From the NCBI GenBank assembly GCA_045591925.1, contig JAZNTW010000052.1:13926-77925 (forward strand): DNA of 64,000 nucleotides, in the 5' to 3' direction. Origin of the DNA: Firm-04 sp045591925. Lineage in GTDB: Bacteria; Bacillota; Clostridia; Oscillospirales; Ruminococcaceae. Of the stretch, positions 55,165-64,000 are shown one piece after another. Below the pieces are notes generated by a model that worked only from the letters and a program-made list of their open reading frames with translations, searched no databases and was not told the DNA's origin. Position 1 is the stretch's first letter, and each line of letters begins with the position of its first letter. The position numbers and the translations under genes were made by a program.

Positions 55165-56242
55165 ACCGCTCCACAATCTGTTTCAGCAGCGCGATAATCG
55201 GCAAATGCTGCGGACAATGCTCCTCACACTGACCGCATTCGATACACTGTGACGCCTTGCCGTTTTCGATTGTCAACGCGATATATTCTGCCTGTGCCGC
55301 ATCACGATTCATCAGCGCAAAGCATTCCGGAATCGCAATCTTCATCGGACAGCCCTCGGTGCAGTAATGACACGCCGTACACGCAATATCATTCCGGCTT
55401 GCAAGCTGCATCCCGATTTCCAGACAGAGCTTCTGTTCATCCTTTGTCAGCGGCTTGAAATCCTGCATATAGCTGATATTATCGCGAAGCTGCTCCAAAT
55501 TGCTCATACCGCTGAGTACCATCGTAACCGCCGGCAGCGACGCGGCAAAGCGAATCGCCCACGACGGAATCGACATCTCCGGCTCACGCTCCTTGAAACA
55601 CGCCTCTGCATCGACAGGGAGATTGACCAGCTTGCCGCCCTTGACCGGCTCCATGATAATGACCTGTTTGCCGTGCCGAATCACAGTCTCATAGCAGCGC
55701 CGCGACTGTACCGACTCGCTTTCCCAGTCCAGATAATTGATTTGCAGCTGCACAAAATCGACCTCCGGATGCGCGGTCAGGATTTCGTCAAGCAGCTCTG
55801 CCGTATCGTGGAACGAGAAGCCGAAATTCCGGATTTTTCCAAGCCGCTTCTGTTCCAGACAGAAGCCGAAGCCGTCCAGACGCTCCGTGATCGCATAGTT
55901 CTCCTGATCGAGACAATGCAGCAGATAATTGTCAAAATACTGCAAACCGGTACGCTCCAGCTGCTCTGCAAAGATGCGCGGCAGATCCTCCGGCTCCTTC
56001 AGGAACATGGTCGGCAGCTTATCCGCAACAAAAAACTGCTCGCGCGGATAACGCTCCACAAGAGATTTTCGAAGCATCTCCTCGGATTTTCCGTTATGAT
56101 ACATATAAGCCGTATCAAAATATGTAAATCCGGCTGCAAGATACGCGTCCACCATCTGGCAAATCTGCGCCTCGTCAAACAAGGTTGGATCATTGACATC
56201 ACGCAGCGGCAGGCGCATAAAACCAAAGCCCAATTTTTTCAT
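55151..56242 (-). CDS. Aldo/keto reductase with C-terminal 4Fe-4S domain
   Basis: 363 residues from the ATG at 56242, which follows GGAGG. The TIM-barrel N-terminal part begins KLGFGFMRLPL and has FDTAYMYHNGKSEEMLRKSL with the catalytic Tyr/Asp region. The C-terminal 80 residues hold cysteine sets CTACHYCTEGCP and CIECGQCEEHCP, typical of AKRs that carry two 4Fe-4S clusters in anaerobes. It probably reduces a carbonyl compound with electrons from ferredoxin or NAD(P)H. It lies 24 bases after the superoxide reductase gene. Confidence 0.93.
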   Translation of the reverse strand: MKKLGFGFMRLPLRDVNDPTLFDEAQICQMVDAYLAAGFTYFDTAYMYHNGKSEEMLRKSLVERYPREQFFVADKLPTMFLKEPEDLPRIFAEQLERTGLQYFDNYLLHCLDQENYAITERLDGFGFCLEQKRLGKIRNFGFSFHDTAELLDEILTAHPEVDFVQLQINYLDWESESVQSRRCYETVIRHGKQVIIMEPVKGGKLVNLPVDAEACFKEREPEMSIPSWAIRFAASLPAVTMVLSGMSNLEQLRDNISYMQDFKPLTKDEQKLCLEIGMQLASRNDIACTACHYCTEGCPMKIAIPECFALMNRDAAQAEYIALTIENGKASQCIECGQCEEHCPQHLPIIALLKQIVERYEDD

Positions 56243-56266
56243 ATCGGATTCCTCCACTGCCTGTTG

Positions 56267-56641
56267 TCAATCCGCTTCCGGTGTGGTCTGCCAGATACCG
56301 TGCAGCGTGCAGTATTCGTATGCGGCGATGATCTCATCGTCCTCTGCAACATAAAACTGCGCGACAGGCTCATCGGTCGGCTGCAATTCAATGCGCGCCT
56401 CACCGCTTTTCGTTTCGAGCAGAATCCATGCAATATAATGTTCATCCGTCATCGGATGCAGCACGGAGCCGACAGTCACGGTTACGGTTTGTCCCTCGCG
56501 GCTGATGACCGGCAGATGCTTCTCCTTTGCCGCATCGACGGTATTGGCAATGATCTCCTCTTTTCCGGTCAGATCGACCGCTTCGCACGCATTGCAGGCG
56601 AGAATCTCGCCGCTTTCTTCACAACGGTAAAACTTCATCAT
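56267..56641 (-). CDS. Superoxide reductase (desulfoferrodoxin family), lacking the rubredoxin-like centre
   Basis: 124 residues. It reduces superoxide to hydrogen peroxide in anaerobes. The mononuclear iron site is complete: Glu40-Lys41-His42 (EKHLP), His62 and His68 (HPMTDEH), and Cys111 with His114 (CTLHG). The N-terminal part should carry a CxxC...CC iron site in two-centre enzymes, but here only Cys7, Cys16 and Cys19 remain, so that centre is probably absent or altered. It follows the zinc-ribbon gene and gltX on the same strand. Confidence 0.92.
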   Translation of the reverse strand: MMKFYRCEESGEILACNACEAVDLTGKEEIIANTVDAAKEKHLPVISREGQTVTVTVGSVLHPMTDEHYIAWILLETKSGEARIELQPTDEPVAQFYVAEDDEIIAAYEYCTLHGIWQTTPEAD

Positions 56642-56720
56642 GGCTTGATATTCCTTTACTTTTTATTGATAAAAACAATGCTCATTCCGCAGAGAATCGG
56701 TTTCCGTGCGTTGATTTACG

Positions 56721-56915
56721 TCAGCGGAAGAATTCCATCTTACCGCAGGATTTGCAGTGATAGACCCGAACGCCGGCGTGGTCTGCAATTTTCTGAAGCT
56801 GCTTCATCAAAATGCTGCCCGGCGCCCATTCCTCCACCTTGACGCGCTTCATCTGCACATTGCAGCGCATACACATCACAGGTCCCTTTTCCGGAATCAA
56901 TACATTTGCATCCAA
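56721..56915 (-). CDS. Small zinc-ribbon protein
   Basis: 64 residues with two CxxC pairs (Cys15/Cys18 and Cys54/Cys57), giving a zinc ribbon with a helical insert. It starts 12 bases after the gltX stop. No specific family or partner can be named. Small zinc ribbons of this kind often aid transcription, translation or metal storage. Confidence 0.8.
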   Translation of the reverse strand: MDANVLIPEKGPVMCMRCNVQMKRVKVEEWAPGSILMKQLQKIADHAGVRVYHCKSCGKMEFFR

Positions 56916-56927
56916 TGGATTACTCCT

Positions 56928-58568
56928 TTACTTCATATACGCTTCCAGACGGCGGCGCGTTTCCGCTTCACCAAGCACATTACTGATTTCCCAGATATCC
57001 GGAGCATTCTGTCTGCCGGTCAATGCAACACGCAGCAGATTCGTGACATCGACAATGCTGCCCTTATACAGCTCAGGATTCTTCTTGTATTTCTTCGGCT
57101 GTGCAGCATATCCGAGTGCCTCGGTCAGCTCCTTGACCTTGCCGAACCATGCCTCCTGCGTATCCGCAAAATCGAGTGTTTCCAGATAACGTGTGAGAAT
57201 CTCGGCTTTCATATCGCCGGAAGCATTTTCAGGGCAAGCGTCCTCATAAACAAAGGTTTCCACGTCATAGAACGCAAGGAATTTTGCCGCAGCCGACCAG
57301 CTTCCGTAATCCTTGCGCGGCTTGTCGCTGACTCTGCCGACATTGATTGCGGCTTTCCAGAAATCCGCGTTTGCAGTCATACGCGCAGCCAGTGCGGCAT
57401 CGTATGTTTCAGCCCATTGCAGCAGACCGTCATACACAAAGTCTGCCGATTTGCGAGAGAGATATTCCTTGCAGATATTGTCGAGCTTTTCCAGATCAAA
57501 CAGCGCACCGGAAGTGCTCATTTTTTCCAGCGAGAACGTAAATTCGCGAGAATCCGCATCCGGATTTGCAAGATACCATTCCTCAAAATTGCTGTTGAGA
57601 ACAGTCAGCAGGTAGAGCCATGTTGCCTCCTGCGGGAAGCCTGCCTCACGGTAATAGGAAAGGGCGAGTTCGGGATCCTTGCGCTTGGAGAGCTTGCGCT
57701 TTGATGTGCCATCCATTTTCATAAGCGTTGCGGTATGGCAGTAAACCGGTCTTTTCCAGCCGAGCGTATCAAAAAGCTGTACATGAATCGGTAATGTCGC
57801 AAGCCAGCTTTCATCACGGATGACATGGGTTGTGCGCATGAAATGGTCGTCGCAGACATGGGCAAAATGGTAGGTCGGGATGCCGTCGGATTTAAGCAGA
57901 ACAAAATCGGTATAGTTCTCCTGCACCTTTACCTCGCCGCGGATGCCGTCCTGCACGAGAACCATATTCTCCGCATTGCCCTCGGAACGGAAGCGCAGCA
58001 CCCATTCGGTACCCTTTTGCAGCTCCGCTTCGATTTCTTCAAGAGAACGGTCACGCCATTTTGCATATTTGCCATAGTATCCGTAGTTTTCCTTTGCAGC
58101 TTCCTGTGCCTCGTGCATTTCCTTGAGGTCATCCTCGGTGCAGAAGCAGGGATACGCAATGCCGCGCAGCACCAGAGATTTTGCAATCGTCTGATACAGC
58201 TCCTTGCGCTGACGCTGACGATACGGGCCATATGCGCCGATTTCGCCGTCAACGGTTGCGCCCTCGTCAAACTGCACGCCGTAGAAATTCATCGCTTCAA
58301 TGACAGCCTCAACCGCGCCCTCAACCTCGCGCTTCTGGTCGGTGTCCTCAATCCGAAGATAGAACACGCCGCCGGTCTGACGCGCAAGACGCTCACCGAT
58401 TGCGTTATAGAGATTGCCAAGATGCACAAAGCCTGTCGGACTCGGTGCAATACGCGTGACAACAGCGCCCTCAGGCAGCGCACGCGGCGGATATATTGTT
58501 TCATAGTTCTCGATTGTTTTTGTAATATCGGGGAACAGCAGATTTGCAAGTGCCAGAGTATCCATCAT
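56928..58568 (-). CDS. gltX: Glutamyl-tRNA synthetase
   Basis: 546 residues. It charges tRNA(Glu). The class I HIGH motif appears as HLGN in RIAPSPTGFVHLGNLYNA, and the KMSKS motif as KLSKR. The C-terminal helical anticodon-binding domain is present. It is slightly longer than usual, with an N-terminal extension before the Rossmann fold. It lies in a long leftward run of genes, 69 bases after the TPM-domain gene. Confidence 0.97.
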   Translation of the reverse strand: MMDTLALANLLFPDITKTIENYETIYPPRALPEGAVVTRIAPSPTGFVHLGNLYNAIGERLARQTGGVFYLRIEDTDQKREVEGAVEAVIEAMNFYGVQFDEGATVDGEIGAYGPYRQRQRKELYQTIAKSLVLRGIAYPCFCTEDDLKEMHEAQEAAKENYGYYGKYAKWRDRSLEEIEAELQKGTEWVLRFRSEGNAENMVLVQDGIRGEVKVQENYTDFVLLKSDGIPTYHFAHVCDDHFMRTTHVIRDESWLATLPIHVQLFDTLGWKRPVYCHTATLMKMDGTSKRKLSKRKDPELALSYYREAGFPQEATWLYLLTVLNSNFEEWYLANPDADSREFTFSLEKMSTSGALFDLEKLDNICKEYLSRKSADFVYDGLLQWAETYDAALAARMTANADFWKAAINVGRVSDKPRKDYGSWSAAAKFLAFYDVETFVYEDACPENASGDMKAEILTRYLETLDFADTQEAWFGKVKELTEALGYAAQPKKYKKNPELYKGSIVDVTNLLRVALTGRQNAPDIWEISNVLGEAETRRRLEAYMK

Positions 58569-58637
58569 AAAAACATCCTTTCAACTGAAATGATTATGCC
58601 AAAAATGATTGCATATATGCAGAGCAAGACCCCTGCC

Positions 58638-59561
58638 TTACCAGTGACCGCCGCCGCCGCCATGCGAGAAGCCGCCCGAGGAGCTGGAGGAAAATCCACC
58701 GCCACCGCCGCCACCGCTGCCACGGTCGGGGTTGATATATGTTTTGTTCACGTGCTTGCGGATAAAGATATCATCCTTGACATGATATCGCGTATCCTTA
58801 TAGCTGATGTAGTTCGATGCGTCCAGTGATTTGACAAGGCGATATCGGTTACGGACAACCAGAACCGTAACCAGAATCGTCACCAGGAAAGCAGCACCGG
58901 CAATCGAGCCCCACAATGCCCAGTTGATACCAAAGCCCATCGGCAGCTTATCCGCAAAGACCAGCTCACCCTTATACGCATACGCATATTTTCCGGTATT
59001 GCTGTTAAAGGTATAGGTATTTTTCGGCATACCCATATCTTTATAATTTTTCAGATCGGAGCAGAACCGCTGCACCGCGCCGACATAATCCGAGCTTCTC
59101 ATGTAGTCAACCATATTCTGCCACAGGGCGTCAACGCGATTGTCCTCAACACCGTTGTAGTAGTAAAGCTCACCGAGTCCGCAGGTCGAAATATAGATGT
59201 AGCGCGTCGGCATATTCAGAAGCAGCATCACGCCGTCGGTTTCCTTGCCATACGGAATATTGAACAGCTTATCATAGAGATCCTCCGCATATGCCTGCGA
59301 AGAATCATCCGAATAAAATACACCGTTTTCATCCAGCACGCAGACCGCGACATACATATCAATCTCATCGCTGGTCTCGCGAATCATATCATTGATCATG
59401 TCCTGATCTTCGGGGGAAAAGAACTGATCCTCGTCATACAGCTTGCAAGCGGGAATCGTATCCTCCAACGGTCTTGTCGCGGAGACCGTTACGGACGCAC
59501 AAAGGATACAGCAAAGAACCAAAACCGTTTTCAAACATAGTTGCAGCATTCGTTTTTTCAT
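58638..59561 (-). CDS. TPM-domain membrane protein with Gly/Ser/His-rich tail
   Basis: 307 residues from the ATG at 59561, which has GGGAGG upstream. Signal peptide 1-26, then an extracellular TPM domain (about 30-165: FFSPEDQDMINDMIRETSDE, MLLLNMPTRYIYISTCG). One membrane segment follows at about 215-240. The tail is GGGGGGGFSSSSSGGFSHGG. TPM proteins of this shape occur in many bacteria, often with a zinc-ribbon partner, but the role is unsettled (an acid phosphatase or Photosystem II-repair relative). Its start is one base after the stop of the zinc-ribbon membrane gene, so the two are coupled. Confidence 0.85.
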   Translation of the reverse strand: MKKRMLQLCLKTVLVLCCILCASVTVSATRPLEDTIPACKLYDEDQFFSPEDQDMINDMIRETSDEIDMYVAVCVLDENGVFYSDDSSQAYAEDLYDKLFNIPYGKETDGVMLLLNMPTRYIYISTCGLGELYYYNGVEDNRVDALWQNMVDYMRSSDYVGAVQRFCSDLKNYKDMGMPKNTYTFNSNTGKYAYAYKGELVFADKLPMGFGINWALWGSIAGAAFLVTILVTVLVVRNRYRLVKSLDASNYISYKDTRYHVKDDIFIRKHVNKTYINPDRGSGGGGGGGFSSSSSGGFSHGGGGGHW

Positions 59562-59562
59562 A

Positions 59563-60633
59563 TCAGATACCTCCCACCAAAAACGCCAACAGAACAACCA
59601 GTGCTGCTGCGGCAAGTCCGAGTCCGATGGCAAATGCGGCAAGACGGCCCTTGCAAAGCGGCGGTGTACCGACAAACTTTGCAGTCTGTCCGTTCAGCGC
59701 AAATTCATAGATTTTGTCTTTATATTTATATGTCATAAACCAGACAGGCAGCAGCATATATTCCCAATCCGTGCTCATAATCCGAATATCCGAGCGCGTG
59801 ACGGAAACGGACGAATATTCGATCATCGTATTGCGCAGAAGCTGATCGCACGCCTGCGTTGCACGATTTCGGATACGCGGGAACATCTTCGACATATCCA
59901 CATCATATTTTTCTGCAAGAAAACCGCTTAGATACTGCATCTGAAAGGGCTTGACCGCATTGTAATCAAACGGCTCGACCGCTTCCATCAGCGAATCGTC
60001 AATGTGACTTGCGCCGTCTGCCGGCAAGCCGCGAAGCAGAATATCCGCCTTTCTCGTAAGCGCAAATTCACGCGTCTCGGTATAATGATAATCGCCGGCG
60101 GTCCATGAACGAACCTTTTTTCCGAGTGCATCCATTTCCGCGCTCACATTCACATCCGTCACCCAGAACGGAACATACAGTCCGACAATCTTCTCCTGCT
60201 GACCGGCAGAGAGAAAATCCGGCGGCAAAAATATCTTCTTTTTGCAGAACTGCTTGAAATGATTGATTGCCGTATCCCGATCAATCTGGAACGGCAGCAC
60301 ATAGGACGGGCGGTATTCTCCGGAGACTCTGCCCTTGAGAATGACCGGATTATGGCAGTAGTAGCAAAATGTCGCAGCGGTATTTTCGTCTGCCATAATG
60401 GTTGCGCCGCAGCTGTCGCAGGAATAAACCGACACCTGATCGGAAAATTCCGCATCCGTCTGAATCTCCTCCTCAGGTCGTTCGACGCGATGCTGTTCCT
60501 GCCGCAAAGCGATCTCTTTCATTTCCGGCTCGGTAAAGCTGCTGTTGCAGTATTCGCAGACAAATCGCTGATCCTTTGCTGAAAACTTAATATCAGCGTT
60601 GCAATTTGGACACTTGTAGGCAAGTGCTTCCAT
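59563..60633 (-). CDS. Double zinc-ribbon membrane protein
   Basis: 356 residues from the ATG at 60633, which follows GAGGAG. Two zinc ribbons are seen: CPNCNADIKF...CEYC (about residues 8-30) and CDSCGATIMA...CYYC (about 70-95). The middle is a large soluble domain (YVLPFQIDRDTAINHFKQF, LYVPFWVTDVNVSAEM). One C-terminal membrane segment (about 332-352) ends the protein. The pattern matches TFIIB-type zinc-ribbon membrane proteins coupled with TPM proteins; the role is unknown. Confidence 0.85.
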   Translation of the reverse strand: MEALAYKCPNCNADIKFSAKDQRFVCEYCNSSFTEPEMKEIALRQEQHRVERPEEEIQTDAEFSDQVSVYSCDSCGATIMADENTAATFCYYCHNPVILKGRVSGEYRPSYVLPFQIDRDTAINHFKQFCKKKIFLPPDFLSAGQQEKIVGLYVPFWVTDVNVSAEMDALGKKVRSWTAGDYHYTETREFALTRKADILLRGLPADGASHIDDSLMEAVEPFDYNAVKPFQMQYLSGFLAEKYDVDMSKMFPRIRNRATQACDQLLRNTMIEYSSVSVTRSDIRIMSTDWEYMLLPVWFMTYKYKDKIYEFALNGQTAKFVGTPPLCKGRLAAFAIGLGLAAAALVVLLAFLVGGI

Positions 60634-60692
60634 AAAAAGACTCCTCTCATTGTGTATTGATAAACTGTCGGTGATATTCATTCAGTTTTTTA

Positions 60693-62207
60693 TCAGGATT
60701 TCTCTGTCATATGCAGCCGCGCACTCGGTGCAATATACTTATAATTCTTCTCATGTTCCTTGACTTCTTTTGCAGTACAGCTCTGCGAGAAGTCATCGAG
60801 CTTATCCTGATAGAGATCCTGATAGACCTGGTTTTCCCAACCGGTTCCGTCATTCGTATTTTCAAAATATACAAGCATGACGGATTCTGCGCGCGTTACC
60901 AGCGTCATATCCCCTTGCTTGCGCTCACGGTCGAACGCCCATGCGGCAATCTCGTCGCCATATGCCGTGCGCACTGCGGAATAGCCTGTTACAAGGCCGC
61001 CGTTTCTCTTGGTCTGCGCGTCAGCGGAATACGTCCCTGCACAGCTTGCAAACGCCGCAGACGGGTCATCCGATTTCTGCACATCCTCCTGTATCTGCTT
61101 TGCCGTGTTGATTGCGTTATCTATACCGCCATGATCTGCCGCAGCCAAATAAATCAAACGGAAATCAACGGTCTTGGAATCATCCACAGCCGGCTCGTCA
61201 AGCAGCATATAAACCGAGGCGTAACAATAATCCTCACGCGGCCAAACAAGCGTTTCACCGACCTTTGCGCTGCCGTTGATCCAATTCTGCACATTCTCCG
61301 GGAACGTCTTGATCGAATCCGTAATCATCAGATTGGCAGCAATCTGTTCGGCATTCGAGCGATCCTCGGCTTTCTCCTCTGTCAGATAACGGTAAACGTA
61401 TTCCGTAAATTCCTGCTGCGTCTTGCAGGCACCAAGCTCCTCGGCACGTGCAACCGCAGCGTCATGCTCGGTATAATCGCCCGTAATAATGCCCTCCGGA
61501 TTCCATGGGAACGAATATGCCAGCGTGCTTGCCGTCAGATATTTGTCCGGATTCTCCTGAAAGCATTGGTTCACTTCGTCATCCGACACGCTGATTTTTT
61601 CTCTGGCGTCTTTCTGATAGCTGTCAGCGAGAATCGTCAGACGGGTTGCCGCCTCCAAATCGGAACGCCGCACACCTTTCTGATAGCGCGAGAGATCAGC
61701 CTCCGCCGTAATGCTCTGCACATTCGCCTCATCCTCTGCGCTCAGGGTATATCCATCCGCAAACGCCGCCTCGGCATATTGCAGATTCTGCTTGACCGTA
61801 CTCATCGTATTATCAAGGAACATATCATACCACGTAATGCCGTTGCCGTACTCCTGCTCCTGAAGTGAAACGCTGGTATCAAACACCGATGCACTGTCGT
61901 CCTGCTCGGCATATCTGAGGTAGCTGTCCGCACATTGCCGGAAATAACAGGCAAACATTGCCGCCGTAACCTCGTAGTGCTCCGTTTCCGCAATCACCTT
62001 GCTCCGCAGTGCTCTGCTGCCGGTATTGAACCAGAGACAGCAGCCGCCTGTCACCGCAATCACAACCGCACCGCCAATGCCGAAGATTCGCTGCATCTGC
62101 TTTTTGTGACGCGCCTTTGCAGCCTGCGCACGCTGTTCTACTTCTCTTGCGCGGCGGTTTGCCTGCTTTTGTTCAACTGTTTCTTTTTTACTCTGCTTTT
62201 TACCCAT
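60693..62207 (-). CDS. PrsA/SurA-like parvulin foldase, membrane-anchored
   Basis: 504 residues. The N-terminus is highly charged (Lys/Arg/Gln, about 1-40), then one membrane segment (about 42-60). A SurA_N-type helical domain carries the cis-trans prolyl isomerase of the parvulin kind (SAAFASCAGTYSADAQTKRN). The protein probably helps secreted enzymes fold outside the membrane. The C-terminal stretch is charged. It lies 34 bases after the DHHW gene. Confidence 0.82.
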   Translation of the reverse strand: MGKKQSKKETVEQKQANRRAREVEQRAQAAKARHKKQMQRIFGIGGAVVIAVTGGCCLWFNTGSRALRSKVIAETEHYEVTAAMFACYFRQCADSYLRYAEQDDSASVFDTSVSLQEQEYGNGITWYDMFLDNTMSTVKQNLQYAEAAFADGYTLSAEDEANVQSITAEADLSRYQKGVRRSDLEAATRLTILADSYQKDAREKISVSDDEVNQCFQENPDKYLTASTLAYSFPWNPEGIITGDYTEHDAAVARAEELGACKTQQEFTEYVYRYLTEEKAEDRSNAEQIAANLMITDSIKTFPENVQNWINGSAKVGETLVWPREDYCYASVYMLLDEPAVDDSKTVDFRLIYLAAADHGGIDNAINTAKQIQEDVQKSDDPSAAFASCAGTYSADAQTKRNGGLVTGYSAVRTAYGDEIAAWAFDRERKQGDMTLVTRAESVMLVYFENTNDGTGWENQVYQDLYQDKLDDFSQSCTAKEVKEHEKNYKYIAPSARLHMTEKS

Positions 62208-62241
62208 AATTGAAGTAATAATCCTTTCTTATTCCCTATAT

Positions 62242-63327
62242 TTAATCGGAATCCTCGGTCGGCTCTGCAAGCATCATTTGCAGTCCGGATTCATCCGCGA
62301 TGGTTTCTGTTCCGCAGAGAATCAAAATCTGCGAATAAGAGCCTGCCGTCAAATCGCGCCAGTTGATATCCGCACAAGCCGGAAGATTGACCGCGGTAAT
62401 CATCCGATAATGCTGCATCAGAAACGGTATCATACTGTAGCCGCAGCGGTCGGTCAGCAGCAGCAGGTCTTTACTGCTCTGATTTTCCGTTGTAATCCGA
62501 AGAACCGGCTCTGTATCCAGTGCAAAGACCTTTTCAGGGTTCTCCTTTGCCTCCGGATGATCGAACAGATAATAACCGGGCAGCGCAGGGTTTCCATCCG
62601 TCCGCAGGGCAGTGACTCGTGCCGGCTGGGACTTTTGCGCGCTGTCATAGAGGTCGATCGTATCCGGCAGCAGGTCGTAGTAATGATTGCGCCGCGCCAG
62701 ATTTCCGTAATAATTACAACTAAAATGTGTAACATTAAAATAGTCGTAGCCATACGCGTTGAAGCCGAGCTTGCGAATCGCAGAACGATACACACAAAAT
62801 GCACCATACGATGTCCAGTGCGAATCCGTGCGGTAATAGATATAATTATCACGCTCGCCGGAAAGCCAGCTTGCCGCTTCAATCCAAAGAACAGGCTCCT
62901 GCAAGGATTCCGCAAACGTCCGCAGAATCTGATGTTCATTGGTCAGCGGAACGGAGTCGGAAAGCATATCGCCATAGATACCGGCTGAGGTCGGCACTGC
63001 AAGCATATATACCGACGCCCTCTGTGATTCAGCATACAGATTGACTGCTTTCGCCGCATTCGAAACTGTATCCGATTCCGGCTCCTGCAAATGCGGCAGA
63101 AGCCGTCCGTTCGTGACATAGACAGAACCGATTCGGTCGTTTCCAAGCGTCTGCGAAAGCTGATCATGTACGCGCAAAAGCGGCTGCCAGAATGGCTGTT
63201 CCTCCACCCCGGCACCGTTTCCGCTCACGATTGCACAGAATGCAAAGACAGCCGTAGCGGTTCCGAGAATCCAAGCAGAAAGAGTATCAGAAATACGCAT
63301 TTTTTCGCGGCATTTCTGTTCAGCCAT
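62242..63327 (-). CDS. DHHW-family (AlgX/AlgJ-like) protein
   Basis: 361 residues. One N-terminal membrane segment (about 14-34) is followed by an extracellular SGNH-like domain. YYRTDSHWTSYGAFCVY carries the family's D-x-H-W motif in DSHW form. Members are placed with AlgJ/AlgX-type glycan O-acetylation proteins, but no partner acyltransferase is seen here. The start overlaps the preceding acetyltransferase gene by eight bases. Confidence 0.83.
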   Translation of the reverse strand: MAEQKCREKMRISDTLSAWILGTATAVFAFCAIVSGNGAGVEEQPFWQPLLRVHDQLSQTLGNDRIGSVYVTNGRLLPHLQEPESDTVSNAAKAVNLYAESQRASVYMLAVPTSAGIYGDMLSDSVPLTNEHQILRTFAESLQEPVLWIEAASWLSGERDNYIYYRTDSHWTSYGAFCVYRSAIRKLGFNAYGYDYFNVTHFSCNYYGNLARRNHYYDLLPDTIDLYDSAQKSQPARVTALRTDGNPALPGYYLFDHPEAKENPEKVFALDTEPVLRITTENQSSKDLLLLTDRCGYSMIPFLMQHYRMITAVNLPACADINWRDLTAGSYSQILILCGTETIADESGLQMMLAEPTEDSD

Positions 63328-63766
63328 GCCGCAAGCCCTCTACATCGGATAAATCGAGAACCAGCATATCGCGCAGCCACTCAGTCTGCTGCATATGAAG
63401 CGCCTTTGCAAAGCCCTCTGCCTCCGCGGTATGCGGAGCTGCACAGGCAAGGAACCAGAGCTTTCGTTCTACCGCCTCGCCGGCTGCCAGACACATCAGC
63501 ATTCTGCCAAGCCCATGTCTGCGGTATTCCGGCAATATCACAACATCGGTCACAACCGCACATTTCGGCTTATCCCCGACAGGCTCTGCCGCCATGCCAA
63601 GCAGACCGATCAGCTTTTGTTCCTCATACAGCACAAACAGCACATCGCCGTTTTGCAGCGCTGTTTCGTAATATTCTGCCCCCTGCGGAAGCAGTGTCGA
63701 AAGCGGTTCTGCTTTCCAATCAGTCTGATTCAGTTCTTCCCTGTTCAACTTATGAAAGCGCAGCAT
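63320..63766 (-). CDS. GNAT-family N-acetyltransferase
   Basis: 148 residues. The acetyl-CoA binding motif VVILPEYRRHGLGRMLM and the following YLACAAPHT-type strand fit GNAT proteins. It is the first gene of the leftward run and overlaps the DHHW gene. The substrate is unknown. Confidence 0.88.
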   Translation of the reverse strand: MLRFHKLNREELNQTDWKAEPLSTLLPQGAEYYETALQNGDVLFVLYEEQKLIGLLGMAAEPVGDKPKCAVVTDVVILPEYRRHGLGRMLMCLAAGEAVERKLWFLACAAPHTAEAEGFAKALHMQQTEWLRDMLVLDLSDVEGLRHG

Positions 63767-63970
63767 ATGTTTTCCTCCATAATTTCAGATATTCTTTTCT
63801 ATCATACCACAAAAAGCGAATTTTGTAAAGGTTTCCGCCTCCGGATTTCATTTTTTCAAAAATGTTATGATACAATAGATATGATACAAAAAAAAGAAGA
63901 CAAACAGCCTCAAATATGTTATGATGTTAATAACCACAAAAACACATAACGAAAAGAGGCGTTTATCTTC

Positions 63971-64000
63971 ATGAATATTATAGCACAAGAAGCACGGTTT
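63971..64000 (+). CDS. Start of a rightward gene cut by the window edge, possibly a transposase
   Basis: An ATG at 63971 after a GAAAAGAGG site opens a frame reading MNIIAQEARF to the edge. I recall similar starts in IS-type transposase ORFs of Clostridia, but ten residues are too few to decide. The 200 bases before it are AT-rich and contain a possible short inverted repeat (TGTTATG, then CATAAC) and promoter-like TATGATACAAT. Confidence 0.35.
   Translation, partial: MNIIAQEARF

Noticed and set aside
1..64000. tRNA or rRNA genes
   Set aside because: I looked through the gaps between genes for the TTCGA-type T-arm with acceptor pairing and for rRNA core sequence and saw none. A tRNA search program would be needed to exclude them fully.

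Overview
The window reads as chromosomal DNA of a Gram-positive, anaerobic, fibre-degrading Clostridia bacterium, most like a cellulosome-forming Ruminococcus. The reasons are: secreted plant-cell-wall hydrolases with Thr-rich linkers and C-terminal dockerins, a lipoprotein with cohesin-like sequence, a V-type ATPase operon, AddAB instead of RecBCD, RNase J, GdpP, amino-acid T-box leaders, strong AGGAGG ribosome sites and near-consensus TTGACA-17-TATAAT promoters. The species cannot be fixed from the sequence alone. No rRNA, tRNA or CRISPR array was found.

Layout. 1-2 kb: the end of a GH16 beta-glucanase (+), facing a cohesin-like lipoprotein (-). 2-10 kb: a leftward addB-addA-cobB operon. 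10-19.8 kb: a rightward nine-gene V-ATPase operon, followed by an N-carbamoylputrescine amidase. 19.9-29.1 kb: a leftward housekeeping block, rnj, gdpP, rplI, dnaB, tilS, ftsH. 29.5-35.1 kb: a polysaccharide-utilisation segment with a GH5 mannanase-dockerin (+), tcdA (+), and a GH11-CBM22-GH10 xylanase-dockerin (-). 35.6-36.7 kb: three small rightward genes, including a sigma-region-4-like HTH protein. 36.8-41.3 kb: a leftward T-box-controlled ilvB-ilvN operon that runs on into a YhfC-type membrane protease and a DUF815 ATPase. 41.4-49.3 kb: leftward genes for envelope proteins, a flavin reductase, deoB, a small transporter, an FAD dehydrogenase and an acetyltransferase, with two copies of a small inverted-repeat element. 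49.3-51.6 kb: a tryptophan T-box with trpB2 and an acetyltransferase. 51.7-54.2 kb: an AT-rich accessory patch with a MarR remnant, a small membrane protein and two different Fic proteins. 54.5-63.8 kb: a long leftward run of a GNAT, a DHHW protein, a PrsA-like foldase, a zinc-ribbon membrane protein, a TPM protein, gltX, a zinc-ribbon protein, superoxide reductase, a 4Fe-4S aldo/keto reductase and a small membrane protein. At the right edge a new rightward gene starts, possibly a transposase.

How it fits together. GH16, GH5 and GH10/11 enzymes would cut mixed-linkage glucan, mannan and xylan. The dockerins should dock onto scaffoldins made elsewhere, and the lipoprotein may hold or bind such parts at the cell surface. 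Branched-chain amino acid synthesis and tryptophan salvage are each read out by uncharged tRNA through T-boxes. The parts least explained by known biology are the split cohesin-like lipoprotein, the AT-rich Fic patch, the short inverted-repeat element that supplies the start of a membrane ORF, and the unknown envelope clusters.
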